The notes under the pieces are model-generated. The model was not told the origin of the DNA, did no database searches, and was given only the letters and a program-made list of their open reading frames with translations. Positions 25,898 through 35,204 of a stretch of DNA of 64,000 bases are shown piece after piece; within the stretch, counting starts at the first letter, position 1; every line of letters begins with the position of its first letter. Source of the stretch: Streptomyces shenzhenensis (GTDB taxonomy: Bacteria > Actinomycetota > Actinomycetes > Streptomycetales > Streptomycetaceae); contig NZ_JAJONF010000026.1 in assembly GCF_021462265.1 (NCBI RefSeq), forward strand, positions 1 through 64,000. Direction: 5' to 3'. The position numbers and the translations under genes are program-made.

Positions 25898-26533
25898 ATG
25901 CCCACGTCAGCCCCGCCCAGCAACCGGTTCGAGCGACGCCGTGCCGAGACCCGCAAGGCGCTGGTCCGCGCCGCCCGCCAGATCCTCGCCGAGACCGGGG
26001 ACACCAGCGCCAGCATCCAGCTGATCGCCGAGCGCGCGGATGTCGGCTTCGGCTCCTTCTACAACCACTTCGAGTCCAAGACGGAGCTGTTCGAAGCGGC
26101 GATCGTGGACGCCCTGGAGGAGTTCGGCCAGGCCTTCGACGAGCGTCTGGCGGGGATCGACGACCCGGCGGAACTCGTCGCCGCCGGCTTCAGGCTCAGC
26201 GCCCGTATGGCCGACTCCCAACCGGAACTCATGCAGGTGGTACGCCATCGCGGTCTCGGTCATCTCTACTGCGACAACGGCCTGTCCAGGCGGGCCCTGC
26301 GCGACCTCCAGGCCGGCATCGCCGCCCGCCGCTTCACCGCCGTGGAACCGGTCGTCGCCCTGTCGGCGCTGGGCGGGACCCTGTTGTCCCTCCTGGAACT
26401 GAGGTTCGCCCGCCCGGAACTCGACGGTGACGAGGCCGCCTCGAACCTCGCCGAGATGGTCCTGCGCATGCTGGGCGTCCCGCCGGACGACGCCCACGAC
26501 GTCGCCCGGCGACCGCTGCCCGAACTGGACTGA
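25898..26533 (+). CDS. TetR-family regulator (likely of the ring-cleavage operon)
   Basis: A 211-aa TetR-type repressor. The N-terminal HTH (TRKALVRAARQILAE, ISLIAERADVGFGSFYNHF-like block at residues about 40-65) is followed by a helical ligand domain. I chose ATG 25898 (MPTSAPPSNRF). An upstream in-frame start at 25862 would add residues without a domain. The gene is divergent from the dioxygenase operon and faces two dyads in the shared promoter. It is followed by a compact hairpin at 26535-26551. The effector is presumably an aromatic substrate or product. Confidence 0.88.
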   Translation: MPTSAPPSNRFERRRAETRKALVRAARQILAETGDTSASIQLIAERADVGFGSFYNHFESKTELFEAAIVDALEEFGQAFDERLAGIDDPAELVAAGFRLSARMADSQPELMQVVRHRGLGHLYCDNGLSRRALRDLQAGIAARRFTAVEPVVALSALGGTLLSLLELRFARPELDGDEAASNLAEMVLRMLGVPPDDAHDVARRPLPELD

Positions 26534-26534
26534 A

Positions 26535-26551
26535 AGGCCGGCACCCGGCCT
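26535..26551 (+). terminator. Short hairpin after the TetR gene
   Basis: AGGCCGG-CAC-CCGGCCT forms a 7-bp perfect stem with a 3-nt loop, starting 2 nt after the stop codon. Confidence 0.6.
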
Positions 26552-26610
26552 CTCGAAAGGCACTTCCCATCGCCAGGTCGCAGACCCCCGGCACTGGCCG
26601 AGCCGGCACG

Positions 26611-27144
26611 TCAAGCCGTCCGGCCGGCGGTGCCGGACCGCGCGATGCCGTCCCGTGCCGCGCCGTCGGGCCGGAAGGTGACCGAACCGCCTGAGATGCG
26701 GGCGGTGAGTCCCTCGGCCGCGCTGGTGAGCGAGCGCAGCCGCAGACCGCTGGGGAGGTTCCGCCGCCGGATCGGCTGCGCGAAGACCTTGTCGAGCGAC
26801 TGACCGCCGGCGTCGGGCAGCGCTCCGCCCGTGACCTTGAAGCCCCTGCGGACGACGCGGTTGCCGGAGACCGCGGTGACGCTCGTCGTCACGGTGACCT
26901 GGCACCCGAAGGGCAGCGGCACCACCGCGCTCACCCGACCGGGACGGTCCCCCTGGGAGACCTCCAGGCCCAGGCTGTTCGACAGGTCCGAGTACGACAA
27001 GCAGGCGGTCGCCTCGGTGCTCCGGGCCCGCGCTTCGCTGCCGTCGCCGGACTTGGCCAGCCCGTTCAGACGAAGGGAGAGTCCGGCGGCACCTCGGTAC
27101 GGGAAGGAGCGGGGCAGCCGAGATATTTGCACGTCTACGGGCAA
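26611..27144 (-). pseudogene. N-terminally truncated DUF2993 (LmeA-like) protein gene
   Basis: The minus frame (177 codons, only a weak TTG start at 27144) encodes a DUF2993-like C-terminal half. Marks are TACLSYSDLSNSLGLEV, then SGNRVVRRGFKVTGGAL and LPSGLRLRSLTSAAEGLTAR. Such proteins are usually about 240-270 aa with an N-terminal membrane anchor and bind phospholipids. Here the anchor and the first roughly 100 residues are missing, and the exporter promoter occupies that place. I call it a probable truncated gene. Expression of the remnant cannot be excluded. Confidence 0.5.
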
Positions 27145-27153
27145 GAAACTAGT

Positions 27154-27171
27154 CTGCTCATCGATGTGCAG
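27154..27171. promoter_or_regulatory. Candidate operator upstream of the DHA2 exporter
   Basis: CTGCTCATCGATGTGCAG is an 18-bp dyad with one mismatched pair, centred on ATCGAT. It ends 22 bp before the exporter start, a typical position for a TetR-type repressor such as the one encoded at 29036-29692. Confidence 0.42.
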
Positions 27172-27193
27172 AACTCATTACCCGGGAGTCCCC

Positions 27194-28813
27194 GTGCCCT
27201 TCCTTGCCACCACACCCGTCGAGAAGATGACCGGGCCGTACGCACGGCGCTGGTGGGCGCTGATCGTGCTCTGCCTGAGCCTGCTGATCGTCGTCATGGC
27301 GAACACGTCACTGATCGTGGCGGCCCCTGACATGACGAGGGACCTGGACCTGAGCAGCAGTGACCTGCAGTGGGTCATCGACGGCTACACCGTCCCGTAC
27401 GCCGCGCTGATGCTGGTCCTGGGCGCGGTGGGCGACAAGTACAGCCGTCGCGGCGCCCTGATCACCGGCCTGCTGGTCTTCGCGGCCGGTGCTGTGACGG
27501 GCAGCCTGGTCGACGAGACCGGCCTGGTCATCACCGCCCGCGCGATCATGGGCGTCGGTGCCGCCGTGGTCATGCCGGCCACGCTGTCCCTGCTGGTGGC
27601 CATGTTCCCGCGCGGCGAGCGCGTCAAGGCCATCACGGCCTGGTCGGCGACGTCCGGCCTCGCCATCGCCGTCGGCCCGCTGATCGCCGGCTGGCTGCTG
27701 GAGCGCCACGCCTGGGGCTCCACGTTCCTGATCAACGTGCCCGTCGCCGTCGCCGCCGTCCTCGGCGCGCTGACGCTGGTCCCCCCGTCCAGGGCGCGGG
27801 ACATGGGCCGGATCGACTACGTCGGCGGGCTGCTGTCGATCGTCTCCATCGGTTCCCTGGTCTACGCGACCATCGAGGGCCCGCACTTCGGCTGGGGCAC
27901 CGGCCCGATCACGGCAGCCGTCGTCGCCGGAACCGGCCTGCCGGCCTTCGTCGCCTGGGAGCTGCGCCACCCGAACCCCATGCTGGACGTGCGCAAGTTC
28001 GCCGAGCGGCCGTTCAGCGGCTCGATGATCGCGGTGCTGTTCTTCTTCTTCGGCACCTTCGGCGCGATCTACTACTCCACCCAGTACTTGCAGTTCGTCC
28101 TGGGCTACGGGCCGCTGGAGACGGGCGTACGACTGCTGCCGCTGGCCGGTGCCGTCGTCGTGGGCGCCGCGATCACGGGGCGCCTGACGCCGAAGCTCGA
28201 CGTGAAGCCCATGGTGGTGACCGGCATGGTCATCGGAACGGCCGGCGTCTTCCTGCTCACGCAGATCGACAAGGGCTCCACCTACCCGGCCTTCCTGGCT
28301 CCGATGATGATGCTGGGCTTCGCCATCGGCCTCAGCGTCTCCCCCGCCACCGACACCATCATGGGTTCCTTCCCCGAGTCCGAACTGGGCGTCGGCGGCG
28401 GAGCCAACGACACCTCGGTGGAACTGGGCGGTTCCCTCGGTATCGCCCTGCTCGGCTCCCTGCTCGGGACCGCCTACCGGGACAGGCTGACCGACCTGGT
28501 CGGCGCCCGCCTCCCGGCCGCGGCGCTGGACACGGCCAAGGACTCGGTGGGAGGCGGCCTGGCGGTGGCCCAGGAAGTCGCGAAGAACCCGGCTGCCGGC
28601 GGCCCCCAGCAGGCGCAGGCGCTGGTCGACGCCGTCCACGAGGCCTTCGCGCACAGCATCGCCCGGACCAGCCTGGTCGGCGGAATCATCATGGCCGCCG
28701 GGACGGTGATCGTCCTGGCGGTGCTGCCCGGCCGTGCGCGCCAGGCGAAGCCCGCCTCACCGGACGCGGCGAAGACGCCTGCCGAGCAGGCCGAGACCGT
28801 GGGCGCCGTCTGA
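27194..28813 (+). CDS. DHA2-family (14-TM) MFS drug exporter
   Basis: A 539-aa major facilitator. Its 14 hydrophobic segments and motifs identify the DHA2 drug:H+ antiporter group: LQWVIDGYTVPYAALMLV at TM2, GAVGDKYSRRGAL in the first cytoplasmic loop, and the antiporter block TSGLAIAVGPLIAGWLLE. GTG 27194 is preceded by GGGAG at suitable spacing. An ATG at 27227 is the alternative. The C-terminal tail is Ala/Lys-rich. The convergent TetR gene downstream is a likely regulator. Typical relatives export antibiotics or antiseptics. Confidence 0.9.
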   Translation: MPFLATTPVEKMTGPYARRWWALIVLCLSLLIVVMANTSLIVAAPDMTRDLDLSSSDLQWVIDGYTVPYAALMLVLGAVGDKYSRRGALITGLLVFAAGAVTGSLVDETGLVITARAIMGVGAAVVMPATLSLLVAMFPRGERVKAITAWSATSGLAIAVGPLIAGWLLERHAWGSTFLINVPVAVAAVLGALTLVPPSRARDMGRIDYVGGLLSIVSIGSLVYATIEGPHFGWGTGPITAAVVAGTGLPAFVAWELRHPNPMLDVRKFAERPFSGSMIAVLFFFFGTFGAIYYSTQYLQFVLGYGPLETGVRLLPLAGAVVVGAAITGRLTPKLDVKPMVVTGMVIGTAGVFLLTQIDKGSTYPAFLAPMMMLGFAIGLSVSPATDTIMGSFPESELGVGGGANDTSVELGGSLGIALLGSLLGTAYRDRLTDLVGARLPAAALDTAKDSVGGGLAVAQEVAKNPAAGGPQQAQALVDAVHEAFAHSIARTSLVGGIIMAAGTVIVLAVLPGRARQAKPASPDAAKTPAEQAETVGAV

Positions 28814-28857
28814 GCCCACGCGCGGGGACGGGTCGTGCCCGAGCGGCGTACGGCCCC

Positions 28858-28889
28858 GGACGGTGCAGGTCGGAGAACCGGCACCGTCC
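28858..28889. terminator. Bidirectional hairpin between convergent exporter and TetR genes
   Basis: GGACGGTGC (28858-28866) pairs with GCACCGTCC (28881-28889). An inner CGG/CCG pair can shorten the 14-nt loop. It is placed between the ends of 27194-28813 (+) and 29036-29692 (-). Confidence 0.65.
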
Positions 28890-29035
28890 GCACGCCCCAC
28901 GGCGCCGACGCGGTAGCAGAGCGGTAGCAGATCGTCCGGCGCCCCCAGCACCGTCGCGCCCGTCGGTCCACCAGCTTCCCCCGCACGGAACGCGGGAGCG
29001 GACAAGATCCCTCAGACTCCGGCGAGGACGGCGGC

Positions 29036-29692
29036 TCAGTCGCCGTCCGGGGACGCCACGACCACCGTCGACGCGATGTCCTCGACCACGGCGCACGCCC
29101 GCTCCTCGGGCACGCCGACCGCGATGAGCGTGGTGATGGCGACCCGGGTCCCGCCGTCGTCCTCCAGCGCCCCGGTGTTGACCGCCTCCAGCAGCGCGAC
29201 CGTCATCGCCTCCAGACCGGCGCTCAGCACCGCGGCCGGAAGATACGAGTGGATCACGCCTTCCCGCTGCCCACGCTCCAGAACGGCCGTGGTCGCCGCG
29301 CGGGCCGGTGCCAGCACCTCGGCCACCCGCTGGGCGCCGAGATCCCGCTTGGCCAGCGCCAGGAGCAGGCGGTAGCGGTCGCCCACGGGCCACATCGAGA
29401 GCACGAGGCGCGTCAGCGCCCGCTCGACCGACTCCCCCTGCGCGCGCTCGACACCGGCGGCCACCGCGGACCGGACCGTTCCGGAGGCTTCGTCGGCGAG
29501 GGCCTCCAGCAGCGCGGCGCGCCCGGGGAAGTGCCCGAACAGCGTGCGCCGTACGACACCCGCGGCGCGCGCCAGCTCCTCCAGCGTCAGGTCCGGGTTC
29601 CGCCCCAGCTCCCGGCGGGCCGTGGCCAGGATGCGCGCTCGGTTCGCCCGGGAATTGCGGCGCAACGGCTCACGGGCGACTGGCTTGGACAC
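29036..29692 (-). CDS. TetR-family regulator
   Basis: A 218-aa TetR-type protein. The N-terminal HTH (RARILATARRELGRNPD, then LEELARAAGVVRRTLFGHF) is followed by an Ala-rich helical ligand domain. Its gene is convergent with the DHA2 exporter and the two form a common repressor-exporter pair. The dyad at 27154-27171 is a possible target. The effector would be an exporter substrate (inference). Confidence 0.87.
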   Translation of the reverse strand: MSKPVAREPLRRNSRANRARILATARRELGRNPDLTLEELARAAGVVRRTLFGHFPGRAALLEALADEASGTVRSAVAAGVERAQGESVERALTRLVLSMWPVGDRYRLLLALAKRDLGAQRVAEVLAPARAATTAVLERGQREGVIHSYLPAAVLSAGLEAMTVALLEAVNTGALEDDGGTRVAITTLIAVGVPEERACAVVEDIASTVVVASPDGD

Positions 29693-30179
29693 GGAGACCT
29701 CGATGGATCAATGCGGTGCGGCACGCGGAGGACCGGACAGGGAGCACAGGCATTCTCGCACGGAGACCCGTCACCCCATCCGGCGCCCGAGCCGACCGGG
29801 GACCACGTCCACCCGTCTCCTCCCGGACCCTCACCCGCCCGGCCGGCGGTGACGAACCCTCACCGCCAGGGCTCCTTCCGCGGCTCCGGATTCCTGGCCG
29901 CCGCCGGCGCAGCGCCTCCGTCACCTCGACGGCCGGCGCACGGATCGTCGCCCTCAGCGCGTGAGCGGGCCCGGACCGGCCGCCGGAGCGCCGCCAAGAG
30001 TTCACCGCCTGTCCGCTCGCCGACCGACTCCCAGGCCAACCAGGACGGCCAAACTCCCGGCCGAGCCGATCATCGCCTGCCGCCCGCGCCCGCCGTGAGC
30101 CGCACCGCTACCCCCCACCGGCCGCTGACCAGTTGTGTGCCTGGAACGTCCAGGCCGCTCGACCGTGAGGGAGAAACCC
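29693..30179. other. Non-coding stretch upstream of the metallophosphoesterase gene
   Basis: About 490 bp with no frame that I can support as a gene. It holds the divergent promoters of the TetR gene and the secreted phosphoesterase. No convincing dyad or repeat was seen. Confidence 0.5.
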
Positions 30180-31220
30180 ATGAGATCGTGGCGCCACGCC
30201 GTGTCCACCTCCGCCGCCCTTGGCCTGATCACGCTCGCCGTGTCCGCCGGGACGGCCTCCGCCGGCCCGCACGCCGCGGACGCCCACGACAAGCCGTTCA
30301 CCTTCGCGGTGATCGGCGACATGCCCTACGGCAGCGCCGAGATCGCCGACTTCCCGCACGTCATCAGCCAGATCAACGCGGACCCGGACGTCACCTTCGT
30401 CTCTCACCTCGGGGACATCAAGAACGGCTCGACGGCGTGCAGCGACGCGTACTTCGACATGGTCAAGTCGGAATTCGACCAGTTCAAGGACCCGCTGGTG
30501 TACACGGTGGGCGACAACGAGTGGACCGACTGCCACCGGCCGAACAACGGCTCGTACAACCCGCTGGAACGCCTCGCCAAGATCCGCCAGGTCTTCTTCC
30601 CCCGCCCCGGCCGGACCCTGGGCCAGAAGAGCGTGCGGGTGACCTCGCAGGCCGACGAGGGCGTCCCGGAGAACGTCCGGTACACCCGGGCCGGCGTCGC
30701 GTTCGCCGCGGTCGACGTGGTGGGCAGCAACAACAGCATGGCGCCGTGGACCGGTAACACCCAGCCCACCCCCGAGCAGGCCGCAGAGGTACTGGCCCGT
30801 ACGGCATCGGTGATCGGGTCCATCCACGACACCTTCGCCTCGGCGCGCAAACATCACGACAAGGCCGTCACCCTGATGATGCAGGCCGACATGTTCGACC
30901 CCACCGTCAGTGATCCCTCCTACGCCGACTACTACGCCTTCCAGCCGATCGTCGCCGCCATCGCCCGCGAGTCGGCCGCCTTCGACGGCCCGGTCTACCT
31001 CTTCAACGGCGACAGCCACGTCTACAACAGCGACCAGCCGCTGGCCGCCGGCTCCTCGTGGCTGTCGTTCTACCACCTGGCCACCGCCGTGCCCAACCTG
31101 CACCGCGTCACCGTCGACGGCTCCAGCAACGCCAAGGACTACCTGAAGGTCACTGTCAAGCCGCACACCCCCCAGGTCCTCGACTGGACCCGGGTTCCCC
31201 TGGCGGGCTCCGGCGCCTGA
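30180..31220 (+). CDS. Secreted calcineurin-like metallophosphoesterase
   Basis: A 346-aa exported protein. A Sec-type signal peptide ends near residue 30 (SAGTASAGP). Metallophosphoesterase motifs follow: VIGDMPYG, SHLGDIKNG, YTVGDNEWTDC and the C-terminal FNGDSHVY, which supply Asp, Asn and His ligands for a dinuclear metal centre. GAGGGAG precedes ATG 30180. The gene stands alone, ending at a strong bidirectional hairpin. The substrate (phosphomonoester, nucleotide or phospholipid) is unknown. Confidence 0.88.
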   Translation: MRSWRHAVSTSAALGLITLAVSAGTASAGPHAADAHDKPFTFAVIGDMPYGSAEIADFPHVISQINADPDVTFVSHLGDIKNGSTACSDAYFDMVKSEFDQFKDPLVYTVGDNEWTDCHRPNNGSYNPLERLAKIRQVFFPRPGRTLGQKSVRVTSQADEGVPENVRYTRAGVAFAAVDVVGSNNSMAPWTGNTQPTPEQAAEVLARTASVIGSIHDTFASARKHHDKAVTLMMQADMFDPTVSDPSYADYYAFQPIVAAIARESAAFDGPVYLFNGDSHVYNSDQPLAAGSSWLSFYHLATAVPNLHRVTVDGSSNAKDYLKVTVKPHTPQVLDWTRVPLAGSGA

Positions 31221-31229
31221 CACGCGGGT

Positions 31230-31270
31230 GCGTCGGCGGCCGGCCCCGGGCGACGGCCGGCCGCCGACGC
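31230..31270. terminator. Strong bidirectional hairpin terminator
   Basis: GCGTCGGCGGCCGGCC (31230-31245) pairs perfectly with 31255-31270 across a 9-nt loop. It separates the convergent phosphoesterase and dehydrogenase genes. Confidence 0.82.
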
Positions 31271-31275
31271 CGTGC

Positions 31276-32253
31276 TCATGAGGTGCGGCGAATGTCCTCC
31301 CACAGCGGCGTCAGCCGCATGAGCTGCTCGTCCCGCCAGCGAACCCGCTCTTCCCATCGGTCGAGCGGCAGGAGTGTGCGGCGCTGCTGTACCGCGGCCG
31401 ACACCAGGTCCGGCGTCCACGGGTCGTCCTGACCGCGTTCGGCGCCCATGCGCGCGTACGCGGGTCCCATCTTCTCCGCGTGCGAGGCGAGACCGCCGCG
31501 GGTGTTGAGGTCGACGGTCTCGAAGGGGCCGATGAGACTCCACCGGCGCCCGAGACCGCTGCGGACGACCTCGTCGATCTCGTCGACGGTCGCGATCCCG
31601 TCCCGCAGCAGGCAGTAGGCCTCACGCAGTATTGCGCCCTGGAGACGGTTGAACACGAACCCTTCCGGTTCGTGGCAGACCGTGACCGGGCGCAGTCCCG
31701 CGCCGGTGTAGAGGGCACGGGCGCGCTCGACGGCCCACGTGGCCGTGCTGGGTGAGGGGACGAGCTCGATCACCGGGATGAGGTACGGCGGGTTGCCGGG
31801 GTGGCCGACCAGAATCCGCTCCCCCAGTCCCTCGGGCAGGTCCGCCGCGACGAGACTGGGGCGTATCGCCGAGCTGGAGCTGGCGAACACCGCTTGGCCG
31901 GGCGCGCTGCGGGCCGCGCGCCGGATCAGGTCCTGCTTGACCTCCACCCGCTCGGGGGCGCATTCCTGCACCAGCGCCACACCCGCCACCGCCTCTGCCA
32001 GGTCTTGGGCGCACGTGACCCGCGCACGCACCGCGCCCGGATTCCCGACCAGGCCGTGCTCGGACAACTGGTCGAGGCGATCGGAAAGTTCGGCGCGGGC
32101 GCGCTCCAGAGCGGCGGGAAACGGGTCCCACACCCGGACCTCGTGGCCGGCCCTCGCGAAGACGATCGCGAAGGCGACCCCGATGGAGCCGGCGCCGGTG
32201 ACGGCGATCGGCTCCATCGGGCGGCTCGTCGGTGTCGCGGCGGTGGCCGTCAC
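31276..32253 (-). CDS. 3-hydroxyacyl-CoA dehydrogenase-family (L-gulonate 3-dehydrogenase-like) enzyme
   Basis: A roughly 325-aa NAD-dependent dehydrogenase. The Rossmann motif is VTGAGSIGVAFAIVFARAG, further marks are SSSSAIRPSLVAADL and HPGNPPYLIPVIELVP, and the C-terminal helical domain contains NRLQGAILREAYCL. The Pro-rich HPGNPP block and short C-terminal domain resemble lambda-crystallin, L-gulonate and carnitine dehydrogenases more than fatty-acid oxidation enzymes. GTG 32253 gives a 4-nt overlap with the alcohol dehydrogenase stop. GTG 32262 and ATG 32217 are alternatives. It is last in the ALDH-ADH operon and may oxidise a hydroxy acid. Confidence 0.85.
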   Translation of the reverse strand: MTATAATPTSRPMEPIAVTGAGSIGVAFAIVFARAGHEVRVWDPFPAALERARAELSDRLDQLSEHGLVGNPGAVRARVTCAQDLAEAVAGVALVQECAPERVEVKQDLIRRAARSAPGQAVFASSSSAIRPSLVAADLPEGLGERILVGHPGNPPYLIPVIELVPSPSTATWAVERARALYTGAGLRPVTVCHEPEGFVFNRLQGAILREAYCLLRDGIATVDEIDEVVRSGLGRRWSLIGPFETVDLNTRGGLASHAEKMGPAYARMGAERGQDDPWTPDLVSAAVQQRRTLLPLDRWEERVRWRDEQLMRLTPLWEDIRRTS

Positions 32254-33488
32254 ACCGACCACCAGGTGCGGTCGTCGGCGTGGCCGCGCCGGAGGATCTC
32301 GACGACGGACTCGTGGGTGAGGTCGCGCGGGTTGTTGGCCGTGAGGCGGGTCGCGAGCATCGCCTGGTCTGCCACGTAGGAGAAGTCCTTCGGGTCCAGG
32401 CCGAGCGTCCTCAGGTCGGTCGGGCAGCCGACGGTCTCCAGCAACACCTCGACGCGGGAGATGCCGGCCTTCGCCTGGTCCAGCGGGGACGCCTGGGGGT
32501 CCGCGGCACCGAGCAGTGCTCCGATCTCGGCGAATTCCGCGATCCGGGCCGGGAGGTTGAAGCGCATCACGTACGGCAGGAGGGCTCCGACACCGAAGCC
32601 GTGCGAGGTGTGGGTCAGCGCTCCGATCGGGGACTGGATCGCGTGCGCGGCGGCGGTGCCGGCGGTGTTGATGGCCATGCCCGCGTTGTAGGCGGCCAGC
32701 ATGGTCGCGGAGCGTGCCTCGATGTCGGACGGGTCGGCGACCACGCTCTCCAGGGACGTGTTGAGCAGAGTCAGTCCGCTGCGGCAGAAGATGTCGGTCA
32801 GCGGGTTCTTCCCGATGTAGAGATGGTTGGCCAGGAACTCCGGCGTCACGTCCTTGACCCGGTCGGTGAACGTCTCGACCAGGTGGGTCAGCGCGTCCGC
32901 CGCGGTGGCCGCGGTGAGCGCCGGCGGGCAGGAGACGGTGAGTTCGGGGTCGATGACGGCGGCGTAGGCCTCCAGATGCGGGCTGGCCACGCCGATCTTC
33001 ATGCCCCGGTCCCGGTCGAAGACGACCGAGACGCAGGTGACTTCGGCGCCGGTACCGGCCGTGGTGGGTACGGTGACGACCGGGAGCCCGGGACCGGGGA
33101 CGAGGAATTCGCCGTAGTAGTCGCGGACGTCGCCGCCGTGGGCGAGGACGGCGGCGGACACCTTGGCCAGGTCGAGGCAGGAGCCGCCGCCGACCGCGAG
33201 CAGCACGTCGACGTCGGTGTCGCCGTAGCGGTCGACGACGGCGAGCACGTTCTCGCGGGGCAGGTCCGGCTCGGCCTCGGAGAACACCGAGACCGTGATG
33301 CCCTGTCCTTCGACGGCGGTCACCAGGTCCTTGAATTCGGTCACCTGCGCCATCCGGGCGTCGGTGACGACGAGGACGTGGTGTCCGATCCCGGCCAGGA
33401 GACGGGGCAGGTGGCGCCGTTCGCCGGGACCGAAGACGACGGTCCTGGGCTGGCGCAGGACGCCGAGGGAGCCGACGTGCGCGGTCAC
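32250..33488 (-). CDS. Iron-type (group III) alcohol dehydrogenase
   Basis: A 412-aa Fe-ADH. The NAD-binding GGGSCLDLAK and the PTTAGTGAEVT loop are visible. Metal ligands sit in the ADALTHLVETF region and around HAIQSPIGALTHTSHG. Relatives oxidise omega-hydroxy acids (4-hydroxybutyrate, 6-hydroxyhexanoate), 1,3-propanediol, or reduce maleylacetate. Start GTG 33488 overlaps the aldehyde dehydrogenase stop by 4 nt. Next to an ALDH, the simplest reading is primary alcohol to aldehyde to acid. It may handle the hydroxy acid released by the Baeyer-Villiger/hydrolase pair at 43983-46630. Confidence 0.88.
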   Translation of the reverse strand: MTAHVGSLGVLRQPRTVVFGPGERRHLPRLLAGIGHHVLVVTDARMAQVTEFKDLVTAVEGQGITVSVFSEAEPDLPRENVLAVVDRYGDTDVDVLLAVGGGSCLDLAKVSAAVLAHGGDVRDYYGEFLVPGPGLPVVTVPTTAGTGAEVTCVSVVFDRDRGMKIGVASPHLEAYAAVIDPELTVSCPPALTAATAADALTHLVETFTDRVKDVTPEFLANHLYIGKNPLTDIFCRSGLTLLNTSLESVVADPSDIEARSATMLAAYNAGMAINTAGTAAAHAIQSPIGALTHTSHGFGVGALLPYVMRFNLPARIAEFAEIGALLGAADPQASPLDQAKAGISRVEVLLETVGCPTDLRTLGLDPKDFSYVADQAMLATRLTANNPRDLTHESVVEILRRGHADDRTWWSV

Positions 33489-34975
33489 AGGCCCGCCTCC
33501 GTCTCGTTCACGGTGATGGCGAGGTACTTGGGTTCGAGGAACTCGTAGATCGCCTCGTGTCCGCCTTCCCGGCCGAGGCCGGAGGCCTTGAGGCCGCCGA
33601 ACGCCGCCGCGGGGTCGGCCATGATGCCGCGGTTGATGCCGACCATGCCGAAGTCGAGGCGCTCGCTCACGGCGATGGCGCGGTCCACGTTGCGGGTGAA
33701 CACGTACGCGGCGAGCCCGTACGTGGTGTCGTTGGCGGCCTTGACCGCCTCGGCGGCCGAGTCGACGGTGTAGATCGTCGCGATGGGGGCGAACAGTTCC
33801 TGATGGCACAGGTCGTCATCGGGCTCTGTCACCGAGAAGACGGTCGGTTCGAAGAAGTATCCGTCGCCCGGCACTTCCCTGCCGCCGGTCAGCAGGGTCG
33901 CGCCGATCCCGGAGAAGCCGTCGACGAGTTCCTTGACGGTGTCGCGCTGCCGGGCCGAGATGATCGGGCCGACCTCCGTGGCCGGGTCGAATCCGTCGCC
34001 GACCGTCAGCTTCTCGGTCAGGGCGACGAACTTGGCCGTGAACTCCTCCGCGACACTGCTGTCGACGATGATCCGGTTGGCCGCCACGCACGCCTGACCG
34101 GCGTTGCGGAACTTGCACACGATCGCCTGTTCGGCCGCCAGGTCGAGGTCGGCGTCGTCGAGCACGATGAACGGGCCGTCGCCGCCGAGTTCCATCGAGG
34201 CGTTGGTGATGTTCGCGGCCGCCTGGCTCAGCAGGGTGCTCCCCACACCGGTCGAGCCGGTGAAGCTCACCTTGCGCAGGCGGCTGTCCGCCATGAGCGC
34301 CGCCGACACCTCGGACGAGGTCGTGGTGTGGACGAGGTTGACCACGCCCGCCGGGAAACCGGCATCGTGCAGCGCCTGTACGAACAGCGCACAGGTCAGC
34401 GGGGTCTCCTTCGCGGACTTCACCACCACCGTGCATCCGGCGGCGAGGGCCGCGCCGGCCTTGCGGGCGATCATCAGCAGCGGGAAGTTCCACGGAGTGA
34501 TGAGCAGGCACGGGCCGACCGGCTGGTGGGTGGTGACGACGCGGTAGGCGCCTCGGGAGCCGTGCGCGTAGGTGCCGTGCAGGTGGGCGATCTGTTCGGC
34601 GTACCAGAGGAAGAAGTCGGCCGAGAGCTGGAACTCGCCCCGGGCCTCGCCCAGCGGCTTTCCGCTCTCCAGCGTCATGGTCTCGACGACGGCGTCGGCA
34701 CGTTCCAGGAGCAGCCGGTGCGCGCGGTGGAACAGGTCGGCCCGCTCGCGCGGGAGCACGTGGCGCCAGGCGTCCTGGGCGGTGACAGCGGCGTCGAGCG
34801 CGGCGCGGGCCTGCTCCACGGTGCCGTCGGCGACGTCGGCGATCGGCCGGCCGTCGGCGGGGTTGACGACCGGGAACGTCTCGGCGGCGTGGGTCCACGC
34901 ACCGTCGATGTACAGATCGACGGGGATCTCCCGTCCGCGGACCTGGGCGGTGACCGGCGCGGTCGGTGTCGTCAT
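33485..34975 (-). CDS. NAD(P)-dependent aldehyde dehydrogenase (succinate-semialdehyde dehydrogenase-like)
   Basis: A 496-aa ALDH. The nucleotide-binding FTGSTGVGSTLL is visible, the catalytic Glu lies in MELGGDGPFIVLDDADLD and the catalytic Cys in NAGQACVAANR. The pattern fits the GabD-like group that oxidises short-chain oxo-acids and semialdehydes. It is first in a three-gene operon (ALDH, Fe-ADH, hydroxyacyl dehydrogenase) and divergent from a GntR regulator. GGAGG-like sequence precedes ATG 34975. In the proposed island it would make the dicarboxylate. True succinate-semialdehyde activity is the main alternative. Confidence 0.9.
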   Translation of the reverse strand: MTTPTAPVTAQVRGREIPVDLYIDGAWTHAAETFPVVNPADGRPIADVADGTVEQARAALDAAVTAQDAWRHVLPRERADLFHRAHRLLLERADAVVETMTLESGKPLGEARGEFQLSADFFLWYAEQIAHLHGTYAHGSRGAYRVVTTHQPVGPCLLITPWNFPLLMIARKAGAALAAGCTVVVKSAKETPLTCALFVQALHDAGFPAGVVNLVHTTTSSEVSAALMADSRLRKVSFTGSTGVGSTLLSQAAANITNASMELGGDGPFIVLDDADLDLAAEQAIVCKFRNAGQACVAANRIIVDSSVAEEFTAKFVALTEKLTVGDGFDPATEVGPIISARQRDTVKELVDGFSGIGATLLTGGREVPGDGYFFEPTVFSVTEPDDDLCHQELFAPIATIYTVDSAAEAVKAANDTTYGLAAYVFTRNVDRAIAVSERLDFGMVGINRGIMADPAAAFGGLKASGLGREGGHEAIYEFLEPKYLAITVNETEAGL

Positions 34976-35071
34976 GGAAGGGGCCTCCTGTGTCGGCGGG
35001 AGCGGTGCGGCGGCGGCCGACCGGCTCGGGTGGGGCTGCCGCCGTTACGGCAGGCACGTTCCCGCGCTGTC

Positions 35072-35094
35072 GTATTACCGTCATCTGGTATTAC
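35072..35094. promoter_or_regulatory. Paired GTATTAC sites in the ALDH/GntR divergent promoter
   Basis: GTATTAC occurs at 35072-35078 and 35088-35094, 16 bp apart, in the AT-richest part of the 34976-35204 gap. TGGTATTAC resembles GntR half-sites (TGGT-AC). This is a candidate operator for the adjacent FCD regulator and is unproven. Confidence 0.42.
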
Positions 35095-35204
35095 GCTACG
35101 GCCCAAAGTGCTGGATCTGGCCAGGTGCATCGATTTGAGACAGTGCCTCACCAGCCCGAGAGCCGTGGGCCCGGCGACCAACAGTGAGAGGCCGAGAACC
35201 CGTC

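Noticed and set aside
29693..30179. Overlapping plus-strand frames before the phosphoesterase
   Set aside because: Arg/Pro/Ser-rich translations with no motif. The only good ribosome site lies just before ATG 30180.
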